Source of the DNA: Pelecanus crispus | Lineage: Eukaryota; Chordata; Aves; Pelecaniformes; Pelecanidae | Direction of reading: 5' to 3' | Length of the DNA: 64,000 nucleotides | NCBI RefSeq assembly: GCF_030463565.1 | Contig: NC_134643.1 | Span: 166,368,491-166,432,490, forward strand | Part shown: one piece after another, positions 23,371 to 34,700 of the stretch | Numbering within the stretch: the first letter of the stretch is position 1 | How the letters are laid out: every line of letters begins with the position of its first letter | Made by a program: the position numbers and the translations under genes | Notes under the pieces: generated by a model | The model's database searches: none | Told to the model about the DNA's origin: nothing | Seen by the model: only the letters and a program-made list of their open reading frames with translations

Positions 23371-26300
23371 ATCTAGCATTCGGGGGCGGGGGGGGAGGAA
23401 AACAAACACGGCGAGGACGAGGCGCCGGGTCCCCGTTCGCCCCGTCCCGTCCCGTCCCGTCCCGGGTCGCCCCCGCGGCGGCTCCCGGGGCGTGCGGCGG
23501 GGCGGGAGGGTGGGACGGAGGCCCGGGCCGAGGTTGGGGGGGGGACACAAGGGAGGAAATGGGTCATCTGTCCGCAGCCAGGACAAAAAGGGAGCGGCTC
23601 GGGGGCTCCGAGGGCGTGAAATAAGCGCTGCAGCCGCGAATGGGCTGCCCGGAGCCCGGCAGGCCGTGGGGGTGCGTGTGCGTGGGTGTGTTGGGGGGGG
23701 GGCTTGGCGCTGCAGGAGGTGGGGGGGGGGGCAGCAAGCAGGCTTTCGTTTCGGGGTTTCGGGGCAGGAAAGCAGTGGGCAGGGAAGACCCGCCTCAGAT
23801 GGGGGGAGAGCGCGACCGCCGGCGGGGGTGGAAGCGGACTGACCCCCATCCCAAACAGCCAGGCCTCCTCGCTTCTCCCCGCAGCCAGCGCCTTGCCATC
23901 GCGGCCCTCCACGGGGCGGCGGCTCCACGCGTGGGGCGCCCCACGGCTGCCCCCAGGCGACAGCCCCAGCCGCGTCCTGCCACCGCCGAGTGCGGCCGCG
24001 GCCGCGTCGCTGGGCAGCCAGGCCGGGGCCCTTTGCCGTCCCCGCCGGCGCCGTGAGGGGCAGGGACCCCCGGGAGCCCGGGGGGAGAGGGCCTTTGCAG
24101 CCCCCCCGGGCTGGGCTGGCTGCCTGGCTGGGGTTTGGGGAGCGGGGGCGGGTTTTGGGGGGGTCTGTCGGCCGCCCGCTCCCCTCCCTCCCAGGGCTAG
24201 GGCGAGGGGGGGGGTGTGAAGTCCTTTTAGAGGCGACAGCACACCTGCAAGCCCGCGGGCTCACCCGCCCCACGCGCGGCCGGTCGCGGGTGGGCGCCGC
24301 GGGAAGGACCCACGGGAAAAGCCCAAGGCTGAGGGGACGAGTAGCGCTATATATAACCCTATTTTGGGGGGGGGGGGGGGAGGAGTACCGTGTCTCGGCC
24401 CTGGCGACACCCCACTCCTGGTCCTCAGGCGCTGCCCACCTGCAGAGGGGCTGCCCCCTCCCTCCGCCCCACGGCCGGCCCGGCCCTTCCCCACGGAAAC
24501 CCACCGACGTGAACCGGACGAACAGCCCCGCCGCTGCTTGACCCGGCCGACTCCTCCGGGCCGGCGGGGGTGGGGTGGGGGGGGGATCCTTAATTTCCAT
24601 CCCCGTCGCGGTGAGAGCCCGGGCCGGGGCAAGGCAGGTGCGGGGGAGGGTGCAGATGTCACCCGTGGCGGAGCCGCCCCTCACCGCGCCGTCGGGCACC
24701 TTGTGGGGGGTGGCGGGTCTCCGTCGGCCCCGGGCCGTGGGAGAGCGGGGCACGGACACCCCCCCCAAGCTGGAAGGGCCGAAGCAGGGTGGGGGGCGAT
24801 GATTTTGGCAGGGCTGGGGCCGCTGTGCATCCACGGCCACCCCAGAGCCGGGGCACGGCAGAGCCGCTGGGGCGGCTGCGAGGCCGTTCGGACATGGGTG
24901 ATAAAACACGCGGGGGACACACACACACACACACACGGAAAACGCGCGTGAGTGCCGGGGTTTCGGTAGGCTCCCAAATTCACACAAATAGCGGAAAAAA
25001 GTAAATTAGCGGGGGCTCGGAGAGGGGAGAGGTGCTTTACTTGCGCGGAGCAGCCGGGACACAGCGTGTTTTTAATTGCTACGTGTTTTTTCATATGAAA
25101 GCTCTTAAGCGAGTACGTCAAACATACCCAATCTCTCCTGGTTGAAACCAGCCTCCCGAAAAGCCGAGCAGGGCCGGTTTGGGCCCCGAAGTTGCGATAA
25201 ATGGGAGTTTTCCCGCGGCAGCACCGGGAAGCGAGGCTGTGCGGCCGCGGAGGTTGCGCGGCGGCGGGGAGCGCTTCCAGCTCAGCAGCCCTCTGCTTGC
25301 CGGGCCGGAGAGGGTGAGCAGAGCCCAAGCCCCAAGCGTTGAAAAAGAAAAAGGTGTGGTTTGGGTTTTTTTTTTGTTTTGTGGGTTTTTTTTTTTTTTT
25401 ATGGGGGGGCTCTGTTACCCCCTGCCTCGCTTAGGAGCTGGGGGAGCGGTGCCCGGCTCCGCCCCGGGACACGGGGCCAAGTCCGGGATGCTCCTGTCCC
25501 ATCCCGTCCCCGCCCTGGGACAGCTTCGTCCACGGGCAGTGACCACGCAGGGCCACAGAACTGGGACTGGTTTTATTTTTTAGGCGTAATTTTTAGGGTG
25601 TGGGAATGGAAGTGGTGGGGCAGCCCTGGGCTTTGCACAGGCGGGGGGTGTGGGGGAGAAGGCAGGGCTGGGTGCAAGCCGGGGGAGCCAGCGTGTCGGA
25701 TCGCGTGGGTGACACGAGTTGCTCGTGGGTGGCGGGAGAAAGAAAGGAGGACCCCACGGCACACACCCCAGCCCTCCAGCCCAGAGCCCAAAATTGCTGG
25801 ACAGCCGCCCTGCTGCGCGGCCCCGAGGAGCGGAGGTGGGCAGCGGCACCTGCCCGTGGCCAGCAGCGTGTCCCGCTCCTGCCCGTGGCCGTGGGGTTTT
25901 ACGGAACTGGGGCTGGGTGCCCGTCCCGGACGTGTTTTACAGCCCATGACCCATTTGCATGGGTGTGGGGCGCTGCCGCCCTTCCGAGGCCCCGTGGGGG
26001 TGCGTGTCACGGGGGGAGCCCCGGGGCGCCGTGGGCCGTGCCCATGGGGGGCGGCTCAGACCCCACGGCCCCCGGCTCTGGCCCACGCTGCCCGTCCACG
26101 ACTGTTCCTGCCCGTCCCTGCCTGTGCCTGCCCGTACTTATCCATCCTGCCCGTCCTGCTTCTCCTGCCTGTCCCTGCTTGCCCTGCCGGCACCTCCCCA
26201 CTGTGCCCTCTCGGACTAGCGACCATCACCCTCTGGAGCTGGCGCTGTTAATCGCTGGCAGGGAATTAATATACATTTATTGGAGGCTGCAGCCTCACGC

Positions 26301-26449
26301 AGCCGACCCTTTCATCTTTAATAAGGAGGAGGAAAGCTGCCTCCCGTGGGAAGTGGGTGAGGAAAGGAGATTCAACAGGACAAACCCGGTCAGCTCTCCC
26401 CTCTCCTAAATCTGGAAGGGGCTCCCTGGACACCCACCATCACCAACCT

Positions 26450-26700
26450 GGATGGCAGATAAGTGTTTGAAAGTTGGAGCTCTGCTACAAAATATTTTAC
26501 AGCTGCTGTTTAACATTCCCCTACCCGGTTATTAAACACGAACGGGAGCAAATGAAAATGGCAAAGTAAAATGAAATAAAAGCCCTCTTTTCATTCCGCT
26601 AAGAGACAACACCTAATTAAGGCATATTTGAATCCCACAAAAATGCAGACTCTCCGCAGTGACATAAAACTTCTCTTTTAAAACCATAACCAAACACAAA
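26450..26700. promoter_or_regulatory. Candidate conserved non-coding element
   Basis: The island contains CGGTTATTAAACACG, GGGAGCAAATGAAAATGGC and CACCTAATTAAGGC. It has no reading frame of note and marks the end of the CpG-rich zone. Function is inferred. Confidence 0.3.
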
Positions 26701-28357
26701 TCAACCCAATCCAGCCCAGGCTGAGGCGCAGCTGCGGTCCTAGCCCCGGCTCGCCGAGGGCTAGGGCAGGCCAGGAGTAAGGGCTCGCTGCCTTGACTTT
26801 ACCCCAGCCCAGATCCTCTCGCAGGTGGCTTCCTTTAGGCTTTTATATTCTCATTTCTTGCAGGGCAGAGAGGCAGGCTCGGCCCAGAGCAGCTGGGCAG
26901 ATTCCAAGTTTGGTGGTGGAGAGCCAGGGCAGCACCAGCCGCTGGCTTCAACAGCCATGCCCAAGGGTGCCTAACTGCTGGGGAGCAGCCCTTGCATCTT
27001 TTTTCCCCCCTCTCCCCTAGCACAGAAAAAAAGTCTGCCTTGAAACCGTTTGTCATGCAGTCCCTGGGAACCTTGGATTACTTTATGCTGTGCCGTCACC
27101 TGACTGAGAGCTCAGAGCAACTGGATTTTACCTAGGATTTTACCACGATCTTCCTCCCTGTCCCCTTTTACTTCATCAGGACTTACATTTCTATTCTCCA
27201 GTTGGCAATGTTCATATGCCAGATGCATTTGCCATGTGGTGCATGCTGCAGAGGTCAGAGAAATATAATCCAGCAGCCTGCTTAACCCGCCCCGATCGCT
27301 GGCAGTGTACCTGTGGGGTTTGATGGCTTGCAGGTGGCACCCACGACCTTCCCAGGAGTATGAGCCTGCCAGGCAGTGCTCGGAGGTGAAGCTTTGGGCT
27401 GGGTGCGTGCAATCCCGCACCAGGCTGCTCTTAAGCAGAAAGCAGGGGGAATGGGAAGATCTTAAGCCCAAATACAAACACACTACGGGCACAGAGCTCT
27501 TCCAGTGGGGTGGTGAAGCAGGGAGATGAATAGCCCCAGTTCTCCAAGACGTTCGTGAGCTGGCAAGCTAAGGATTTAGCAGCATTTTGTAGTCATTTAA
27601 ATGGAGTTGTTTTGTTCATTGTTTTGTAAGCCACCATAAAGCACGGGTTTATCCACCTCTTGGCTGCTCCAGTTCTGCTTTGCGTCCTCCCCAAGGAAAG
27701 ACCATTTCTGCAATTGCAACTAAAAACCCGCCACACACATCTGTACACACATGTACACACATGCACATACACACATCTGGCTCCCAACCCTTCCCTCCAC
27801 ATGGACACCGATCTCATCCAAATACCCTCAGATCACGCTTATAAGGAGAGTAAAATCCACAGGGATTTTTCCAGGATATAGGGGAAAGAAAAAAACAACG
27901 TTGGTTGTTTTTTGTTGGTGATGTTGGTGATGCTGCTGGCATTCAGCCGCCTTCTCCCTTGAGCTCTCCAAAGACACAACCAACCCTTGTTAGGGTGCAG
28001 AGCCCAGGGTGCAGGGTGACAGCAAAGTCCCCTTTAATGGTGGATGCAGCTTTATATGAATGGCCTGTTTTGTAGTGTTTGCTTTCTTTTTATTACTTTA
28101 CCACTTAAGAAGCAGAGTCCCAAGTTTCCTAGGAGTCAAGGCGTTGCTCCCTCCCCTTCTCAGCTGCCCATCTGTTGAGGAACTAAGAATTTTACAGTGC
28201 CCATTTATTGGATATAGATCAAATGAAAAGTGGTGCAGCGGAGGATTTTACTTAAAAAAAAATGCTCTGAGCTTCAGAAAAGATGGGGCCAAATCATGCT
28301 TTCCTGCCGAGGTCAAGCCTATCTTACCAGCTGCCCTGCCAGAAGCATCACTTGCAG

Positions 28358-28773
28358 CTTCTCGAGGCCAGGCTGAGAGAGTTGGGGTTGTTCAGCCTGG
28401 AGAAGAGAAGGCTGCGAGGAGACCTTATTGCGGCCTTCCAATACTTAAAGGGGGCCTACAGGAAAGATGGGGACAATCTTTTTAACAAGGCCTCTTGTGA
28501 CAGGACAAGGAGTAATGGATTTAAACTAAAGAGGAATAGATTAAGACTGGATATAAGGAAGAAATTTTTTACAATGAGGGTGGTCAAGCACTGGAATGGG
28601 TTGCCCAGAGAGTTAGTGGAGGCCCCATCCCTGGCAACATTCAAGGCCAGGTTGGACGGGGCTCTGAGCAACCTGATCTGGTTAAAGCTGTCCCTGCTCA
28701 CTGCAGGGGGGCTGGGCTAGGTGACCTCTAAAGGTCCCTTCCAACCCAACGCATTCTATGATTCTATGATTCT
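28358..28773 (+). mobile_element. 5'-truncated CR1 LINE, 3' end
   Basis: The sequence covers the C-terminal end of the CR1 ORF2 reverse transcriptase. It includes a [20 protein letters not shown]-like stretch, then [20 protein letters not shown], and a frame that stays open to the stop at 28718-28720. A short 3'UTR follows and ends in ATTCTATG units at 28753-28773, the hallmark of avian CR1. No target-site duplication is visible, as is usual for CR1. About 120 codons remain open, but the element is a fragment and cannot be active. It is useful mainly as evidence that the genome is avian. Confidence 0.93.
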
Positions 28774-31145
28774 CCTCGCCCCAAAGGACCCATGGATCTG
28801 ACAGGCCGGCAGGGACAGGGGTGCAGAGGAACATGTGTCCCATCCTCTGGCTGGGCAGGGACAGAGCCAGCCCAGATGTGGGGCTGGAAGGGGTGATGCC
28901 AAAAGGCCACAAATGTGCAGAGAGCCCGTGCTGGTTCCCAGGCAGCCCCCATGACCTCCCCAGGGGACAGGGATATGCACCCTTCATATACCACCTTCTG
29001 TCTGCTCCTTTGAGGAGGGCCACCTGCACCTCCTGAGAAATAGACCCCACCTCTACCCTTGCACTGCTGGGGCAGTGATCTGACACGGCACGACGCCTTC
29101 CAGCTCGGGATCCCCCATGCTGACACCGAGCTCCCAACTTGCGGAGGGCAGCGGTATCGTTTGGTGGGCTGGCATGGGGCCCTGGTGCTCCCCAATGACA
29201 AAAGGGGTGGATATGTGGGCTGCCGGTGACATGGACGTGCAGGCTTGTCCGTGGCTGCCAGCTCTGGGAGCGAGCATAGATCAGTGCTGGCAGAGGGTGC
29301 TTGATTGATGGCTGGGTATTACGGGGGGCTACGGTAGATGTGTGGTGCCAGCTTCAGCGTACCCGGTCCAGAAACCCCGGGATTATCTCAAAATGGCAGC
29401 TTACAACCATGCCTAAATAAAGGTGCTTGCTTACAAGTGCAATGAACCCAGCCATTTCCTAATGCCAGCTCTAGATTTGCTTCCACATTTGCATCTGTGG
29501 CTTGTCTGAGCTCTGCACGTCGGGGAATTTAAAAACAATCATTCGTATTTTCTTCCTTGTTTCTGAATGAACCAGGCTCCTGCAGAAAAATAGCAGGGGG
29601 GAATATATTTCTGTTCAGGGATATAGCATTCTAGTCAAGGCATTTGGAGAGTAAAAGCGTAAATGTATAAAGCTGTGAAGAGATAATACACGGGGAAATG
29701 ATTTTTAAAATACAGAGGTAAAACCAGGATTACACTTTTCCAGAAGCAATTTGTAGACTACAGGGCAGTAAGAATTGGCACGGCAAGCGCGAAACTTGGA
29801 TATACATATATGGATGCTATAGGGATCCATCACCCGCCATTTAAAACAAATGATTAAGGTCACAGCATTACGGTATACAAACATGAAAGCGTGCATACAT
29901 GCGCACTCACACACGCAGACACGTATGTGCACGCATACGTCTTTACAACCGATGCTGCGTGATTATTCTTTTGTTTTCGGAAGCTTTTGAAATTTTGAAG
30001 CACTCTGATAATGTACACTCACCTATGGGGTCTCAACCGTTGAGGAGGCACCTGGTTCATTTCTTGGCGATGCTGGTGTCAACAATTTATTTAAATGACT
30101 AGAGGGGACGTGATATGCATTAATGATTACTTACATGTTCTATACATATTCATACTTTGACTCCTGTGACTGTGCAGGTTTAGTTTGTCAAGAGATGGTG
30201 CTGTCTCTGCAGCAGGTGTTATTAACTGAGGCGGCGTTAAAGCAGCAAGTGGGGCGAACAGTGAATATGTCCCGTAGCTGAGAAGGATCATATACTAAAC
30301 TTCAATAAAGCTGAAATACACTCAGGACGTTATCTTGCAATCAAAGATTATTTAAACCTCAAGTCTGCCTTTGAGGGTAGGGATTACAATGGGATCTATT
30401 ACATTTCAGAGCCAAATCTGTGTTGCCAGGTTATAAACTCGCATTTCTGTCACGGTCCAGTCGCTGCTGGCTAACCATCTCTTCAGCCACCAGTACTACC
30501 TTTTTAAAGGATGGTTTGGGAAATGCCTGGGAGGATTCCTTGGGAGGAACAAGGGATGCCAGGGCGTCGTCTGGTTCAGGACCGTCTCTCTCTCTTTGTA
30601 GCATGGGAGGGAGCACCGGGCCCATGGCATCGTCAGCTCAGAGGAGGCGAAGGAAGCACAGACAGAATTACTAACCACATCTCCCTCCACGACAAACTTG
30701 TTTCCCTTGTAATAGGTGAGATGCCTCTTCAAAGCACAAAGGAGAGAGGATAACTGGCAGGAGCGGCTCTGCTTGTGCATGCAGAGATTTTCTCCCCTCC
30801 CAACCCCAGGTCTAGTTTTTGTGGTTGTGGCTGCCTTTGAAAGGCAGTAATGAGGTAGGAAATGTTCACGCTCCTCCTGATGTCAAAAAGATTCAGAGCA
30901 GGATTGATGCTGGACAGCTGGAAAGAGAAAGTCCGAAAGGAGAGCAGTACTTGGGGGTAGTGTAGACCAAAGTGGTTTTTTTTTGGTTGTATGCGTGCAA
31001 ATCACTTGATACAGGTGCCTACATGGACACGGACCGAAAGCACAACAGGATCATTTAAAGAACTTCTTCCTAAATGATGCTTCTTGTGGCTGATTACTGT
31101 TGTGCAAACTTTGTTATTCTTCGTTGTGAAAGCCTATCTTCTTTT
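28774..31145. other. Intergenic, no gene seen
   Basis: The sequence is of mixed composition. Short open frames on both strands show no domain, signal peptide or repeat. An AT-rich stretch lies at about 29.5-30.4 kb with a (CA)-rich run near 29.9 kb. Nothing further can be supported. Confidence 0.5.
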
Positions 31146-31150
31146 GTGTC

Positions 31151-31715
31151 TGTCGTGGTTTAGCCCCAGCCAGCAACTAAGCACCACGCAGCCGCTCGCT
31201 CACCCCCCCTACCCTGATGGGATGGGGGAGAGAATTGGAGGAGTAAGAGTGAGAAACACTCCTGGGTTGAGATAAGAACAGTTTAATAATTGAAATAAAA
31301 TAAAGTAAAATAATAATAATAACAATATAATAATAATAGTAATAATAATATACAAAGCAAGTGATGCACAATGCAATTACTCACCACCCGCCAACCAATA
31401 CCCAGACAGTCCCCGAGCAGCGATCGCTGCTCCCCGGCCAACTCCCCCCAGTTTCTATACTGAGCGTGACGTCATATGGTATGGAATAGCCCTTTGGTCA
31501 GTTTGGATCAACTATTCTGGCTGTGCCCCCTCCCAGTTTCTTGTGTACCTGGCAGAGCATGGGAAGCTGAAAAGTCCTTGACTAGCATAAGCAGTACTCA
31601 GCAACAACTAAAACATCAGTGTGTTATCAACATTCTTCTCCTATTAAATCCAAAACACAGCACTGTGCCTGCTACTAGGAAGAAAATTAACTCTATCCCA
31701 GCCGAAACCAGGACA
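31151..31715 (-). mobile_element. Solo LTR of an avian endogenous retrovirus, 565 bp, with 5-bp target duplication
   Basis: The element runs TGTCGTGG...CCAGGACA on the + strand and is flanked on both sides by GTGTC (31146-31150 and 31716-31720), a 5-bp target-site duplication. No internal retroviral sequence is present, so it is a solo LTR left by recombination. Read on the minus strand it has the expected order: a promoter with a perfect cAMP-response palindrome TGACGTCA (31467-31474), a degraded TATA box (CAGTATAGAAACT), a trinucleotide repeat, then ATTAAACTGTTCTTATCTC, which resembles the polyadenylation signal region. I recognise it as an ERV LTR family widespread in neoavian birds, probably ERVL-like given the 5-bp duplication; the exact family name is not certain. 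Overall it is well preserved. Confidence 0.85.
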
Positions 31716-31720
31716 GTGTC

Positions 31721-34700
31721 TCTTTGGGACAATATTTAATTTTAATTGACAATATGGATTTCTAACTTGGCTAATCCTAACAGTGCCCTTAAGACAAATC
31801 AACACGACGTTGGTAGGAAGAAATAATTCCCTTAGTGGAAGCTGGAAGGTGTTTTTTCTCTCCTGTGTCAGAGAAATAAAAATCTTCCCCCAAATCTGTT
31901 CCAAGAGGCACAGTCTATGCATGGGGCTGAGAGCTGGGACCCATAACCACTCATCCTGGCTCTGACAGACCCCCCTGGGGGCAAATCTCCCCAACCTCCC
32001 TTTCAACACCTGTAAAATGGAGATAATGAGAACGACGTCCTCCCTTCCTCGGGGTTCCATACGTTAGCTGGTGCATGCTGAGCTGTCGGAGGCTGGTCCC
32101 GCAGGCACGCCTGTGTACAACCAGCTCGCCCCGATCTCTGCGCTGGTATTTTGCTGCCATTTGGTTGGCATAAATATCCCACAACAGCGCAGTGCTCCAG
32201 ACTATCATGGGCAGGCATGTAGCAGTCATCCTTTGTTTTCTTTAAACGATTTCAAGCACCAAATAACATCTCTTTTCCCGGAGCTGCAGGCAAACCATTT
32301 GGCCTCCTGGCAAACAGCTTTCCTAGTCCTCCTGAGCCCGCTGCTGTTTGCCGGGTGGGCTCACGTTGCATTTTCTGCCCCTTCCTCTCAAAATGTTTCT
32401 CTCTGAAGGAGGGGGGATGCTCTTATTTTATTTTATTTCATAAAAAAATAGCAGAAAATAGCTATCCCTGAACAAGCACGGCTGGTACAGAGCAATGGCC
32501 GTGGTGGGGATGCTTCCCGGCTGCATGGGCTGTGCACCTGTCTCACTTAAGACCCGTGTTGGAAAGAAAGCAGCATTTTTAGAGGCTTTTTCATAAAGCA
32601 CACAGCAGACCCGGCATGAAATGACAAGACATCTGGGAAACACCTAAACGGCACTCAAAAGCGTGTTTTTTTGTCCTGGGAGAGATTTTTTAAAAACTTT
32701 TCTATACTGACCAACAGTCAAGGAGCGAACGGGAGAGTCGTATTTCTGATTTTCAGGCTGAAACACAGCACAACGACTTGCACTGCGGCCGTAATAAAGG
32801 CAGGCAGGTGAAAAAAGAAAGGGAAAAGAGAGGGGAAAAGAGGTGCTTGCTTGGCTCCCTCTTCCACGCATTTGGCATCGCAGCTGTGATCCAAGCAAGC
32901 TGCTACCTCTGCCGCGCGGCTGCCTGGCCCGCAGTGTCGTGGGGAAACTGTCCCCGCAGCCACGGATACCGGCCCCGGCCACCCAGGACAACCTGCGCCT
33001 CTGGTTACCACCATCTCTGCTGCAAAGCACCGAGCAGAGCCACCATAATAATAACAAAAGCTGCTCTCCCCATTGCATCAATAAAGTACTTCTTTTTTTT
33101 CTCATCTTCCCCAAGAAAGCCATGTATGAAATCGTGGCAGAGAGGACCCAGGCCACACCGAGGATTAGAATTTAAGAGATGTAAATCCTACATCCACCTC
33201 CTGCCCAGTTACTCCAGCTTGGAGAAATTACACTGCCTCTCTCCCTCTTTCATCTCCTGTTTTTTAGGTCAGGCTTGTTCTTGCTATTTGTGCCATAGGT
33301 AGAACCAAGGGGGCTCCCAATTTACTGTGGTAGTAGTAGTAGCAGTAGTAGTAAAAATAGTAATTATAATTATATTAAGAGACTGGGCTGTAGCCAAAAC
33401 AAAATCCCTTTTCACACATTTCTATTTAGATGTAATCTATAAAACTGCATTTTTATGTCAACACATTGGCAATGCAATAACCCTGTAGTGGAGGCTGGAA
33501 TAGGCATAGGCATAGCTATATGCATATTTATTTTATATCAGCTCATTTTTACATGACTGTGTGTATAATTACATAGCACGTAAGAATTTATTCTCCTATG
33601 TTCGCTGGGATATACATACATAGCACTGTGCCATTTACACAGTAAACATTAAATGAACGTTAAATGACTTCAGCTTGTTATTCTAGGTGGTGTGCAGGTA
33701 GCCTAACCTTTTTTGATTACCTGCAAGCTGGTCTAACTCTTTTATGGCAGAAGAGGGGATCACCAGGCTTATAACTTCACAGAGGCAAGGAATTGGCCCT
33801 TGCCACTTGTAGCTTCAAAAAAGAAAAAAAAAAAAGAATTAGACTAATTGCATGAGGTGCTACCACTTCCCTCCTCTGATCTGGCATCTCCCGTAGCAGC
33901 AGATTGTCTCTCTGGCTCGTCCAACCCTGGAGTCAGGCGGTTGTCAAGAACTGACTTTTTCCCCTCTGGTATTTTGGCTCTAGGTTTCTGGGTTGGAGGC
34001 CGCAGTTTTCAGCACCTGCTAGTAATTTTTTAACAGATGCTAGAAAGGAAAATTTCCAACTACAGGAGATACAATCTGCTGTAGCCTGGGTCAAGCATGG
34101 ACCAGAGAGGTCATTTGCCCTAGAGATGGGGAGCTAATGATGTCCATCGTTTCAGCAAAAATGTTGTCTTCCTTGAAGACGATGGTCAACGTAGCGCCTT
34201 TGCTGCAGAGAGGAAGGATGCTGTGTGCAAGCTGTCCTCTTTCCGCTCTGACACCGACTGGCTCCTCCATCAGTAGGGGTAGGAGGAATCCACACTCCCA
34301 AGAACGATTATTTGCATTTTTTCAAACAAACTTTTATTTAAAATCCAAAGGAAACATTGAACTGATTCAATATATGCAGGATCACGTTGCACTAGAGCCA
34401 CGGGAAGAATTCAGAAGCTCTGTTCCTTGCAGGGATCAAGCCTAAAACAAGTCTGGACATAAAACCCCACTTCAATATTTCTGGCAGCTCTCTGTCCCAC
34501 GACTTCCACCACCCTTTGCTAAGCAAATCCCCTGCCCCCTTCCTTTTTTTCTTTTTCTTCTGATAGTGTGTGTATTTTAATCCACTATAACTATTTGTTC
34601 CCATAGCCTTCCTTGGTCAGCAGGAAGTAATGGGACCTCCGAATGGCTCTCGAGAGGCAAGGGAAATAAATAAAAGACAAGGAAATTGAAACAATAACAG

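Larger units (their letters stand above)
17080..28357. other. Intergenic region downstream of ZIC5 with CpG-rich clusters
   Basis: No protein gene is recognised. CpG-dense DNA lies at about 18.65-19.2, 20.05-20.3, 21.15-22.3, 22.55-23.05, 23.38-25.55 and 25.6-26.2 kb, separated by AT-richer islands. Very long open frames (up to 539 codons on the minus strand at 23368-24987) are proline/arginine/glycine-rich and overlap others in several frames. Simple repeats include C24 (18336-18359), GGGGCA/GGA units (21186-21235), (CTC)n (22354-22387), (GT)n plus G19 (22537-22591), GTCCC units (about 23444-23464) and (AC)n (24916-24936). Confidence 0.6.

Noticed and set aside
23368-24987. 539-codon open frame on the minus strand
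   Set aside because: Pro/Arg/Gly-rich, overlaps other long frames in CpG-rich DNA, and begins and ends without gene-like context.
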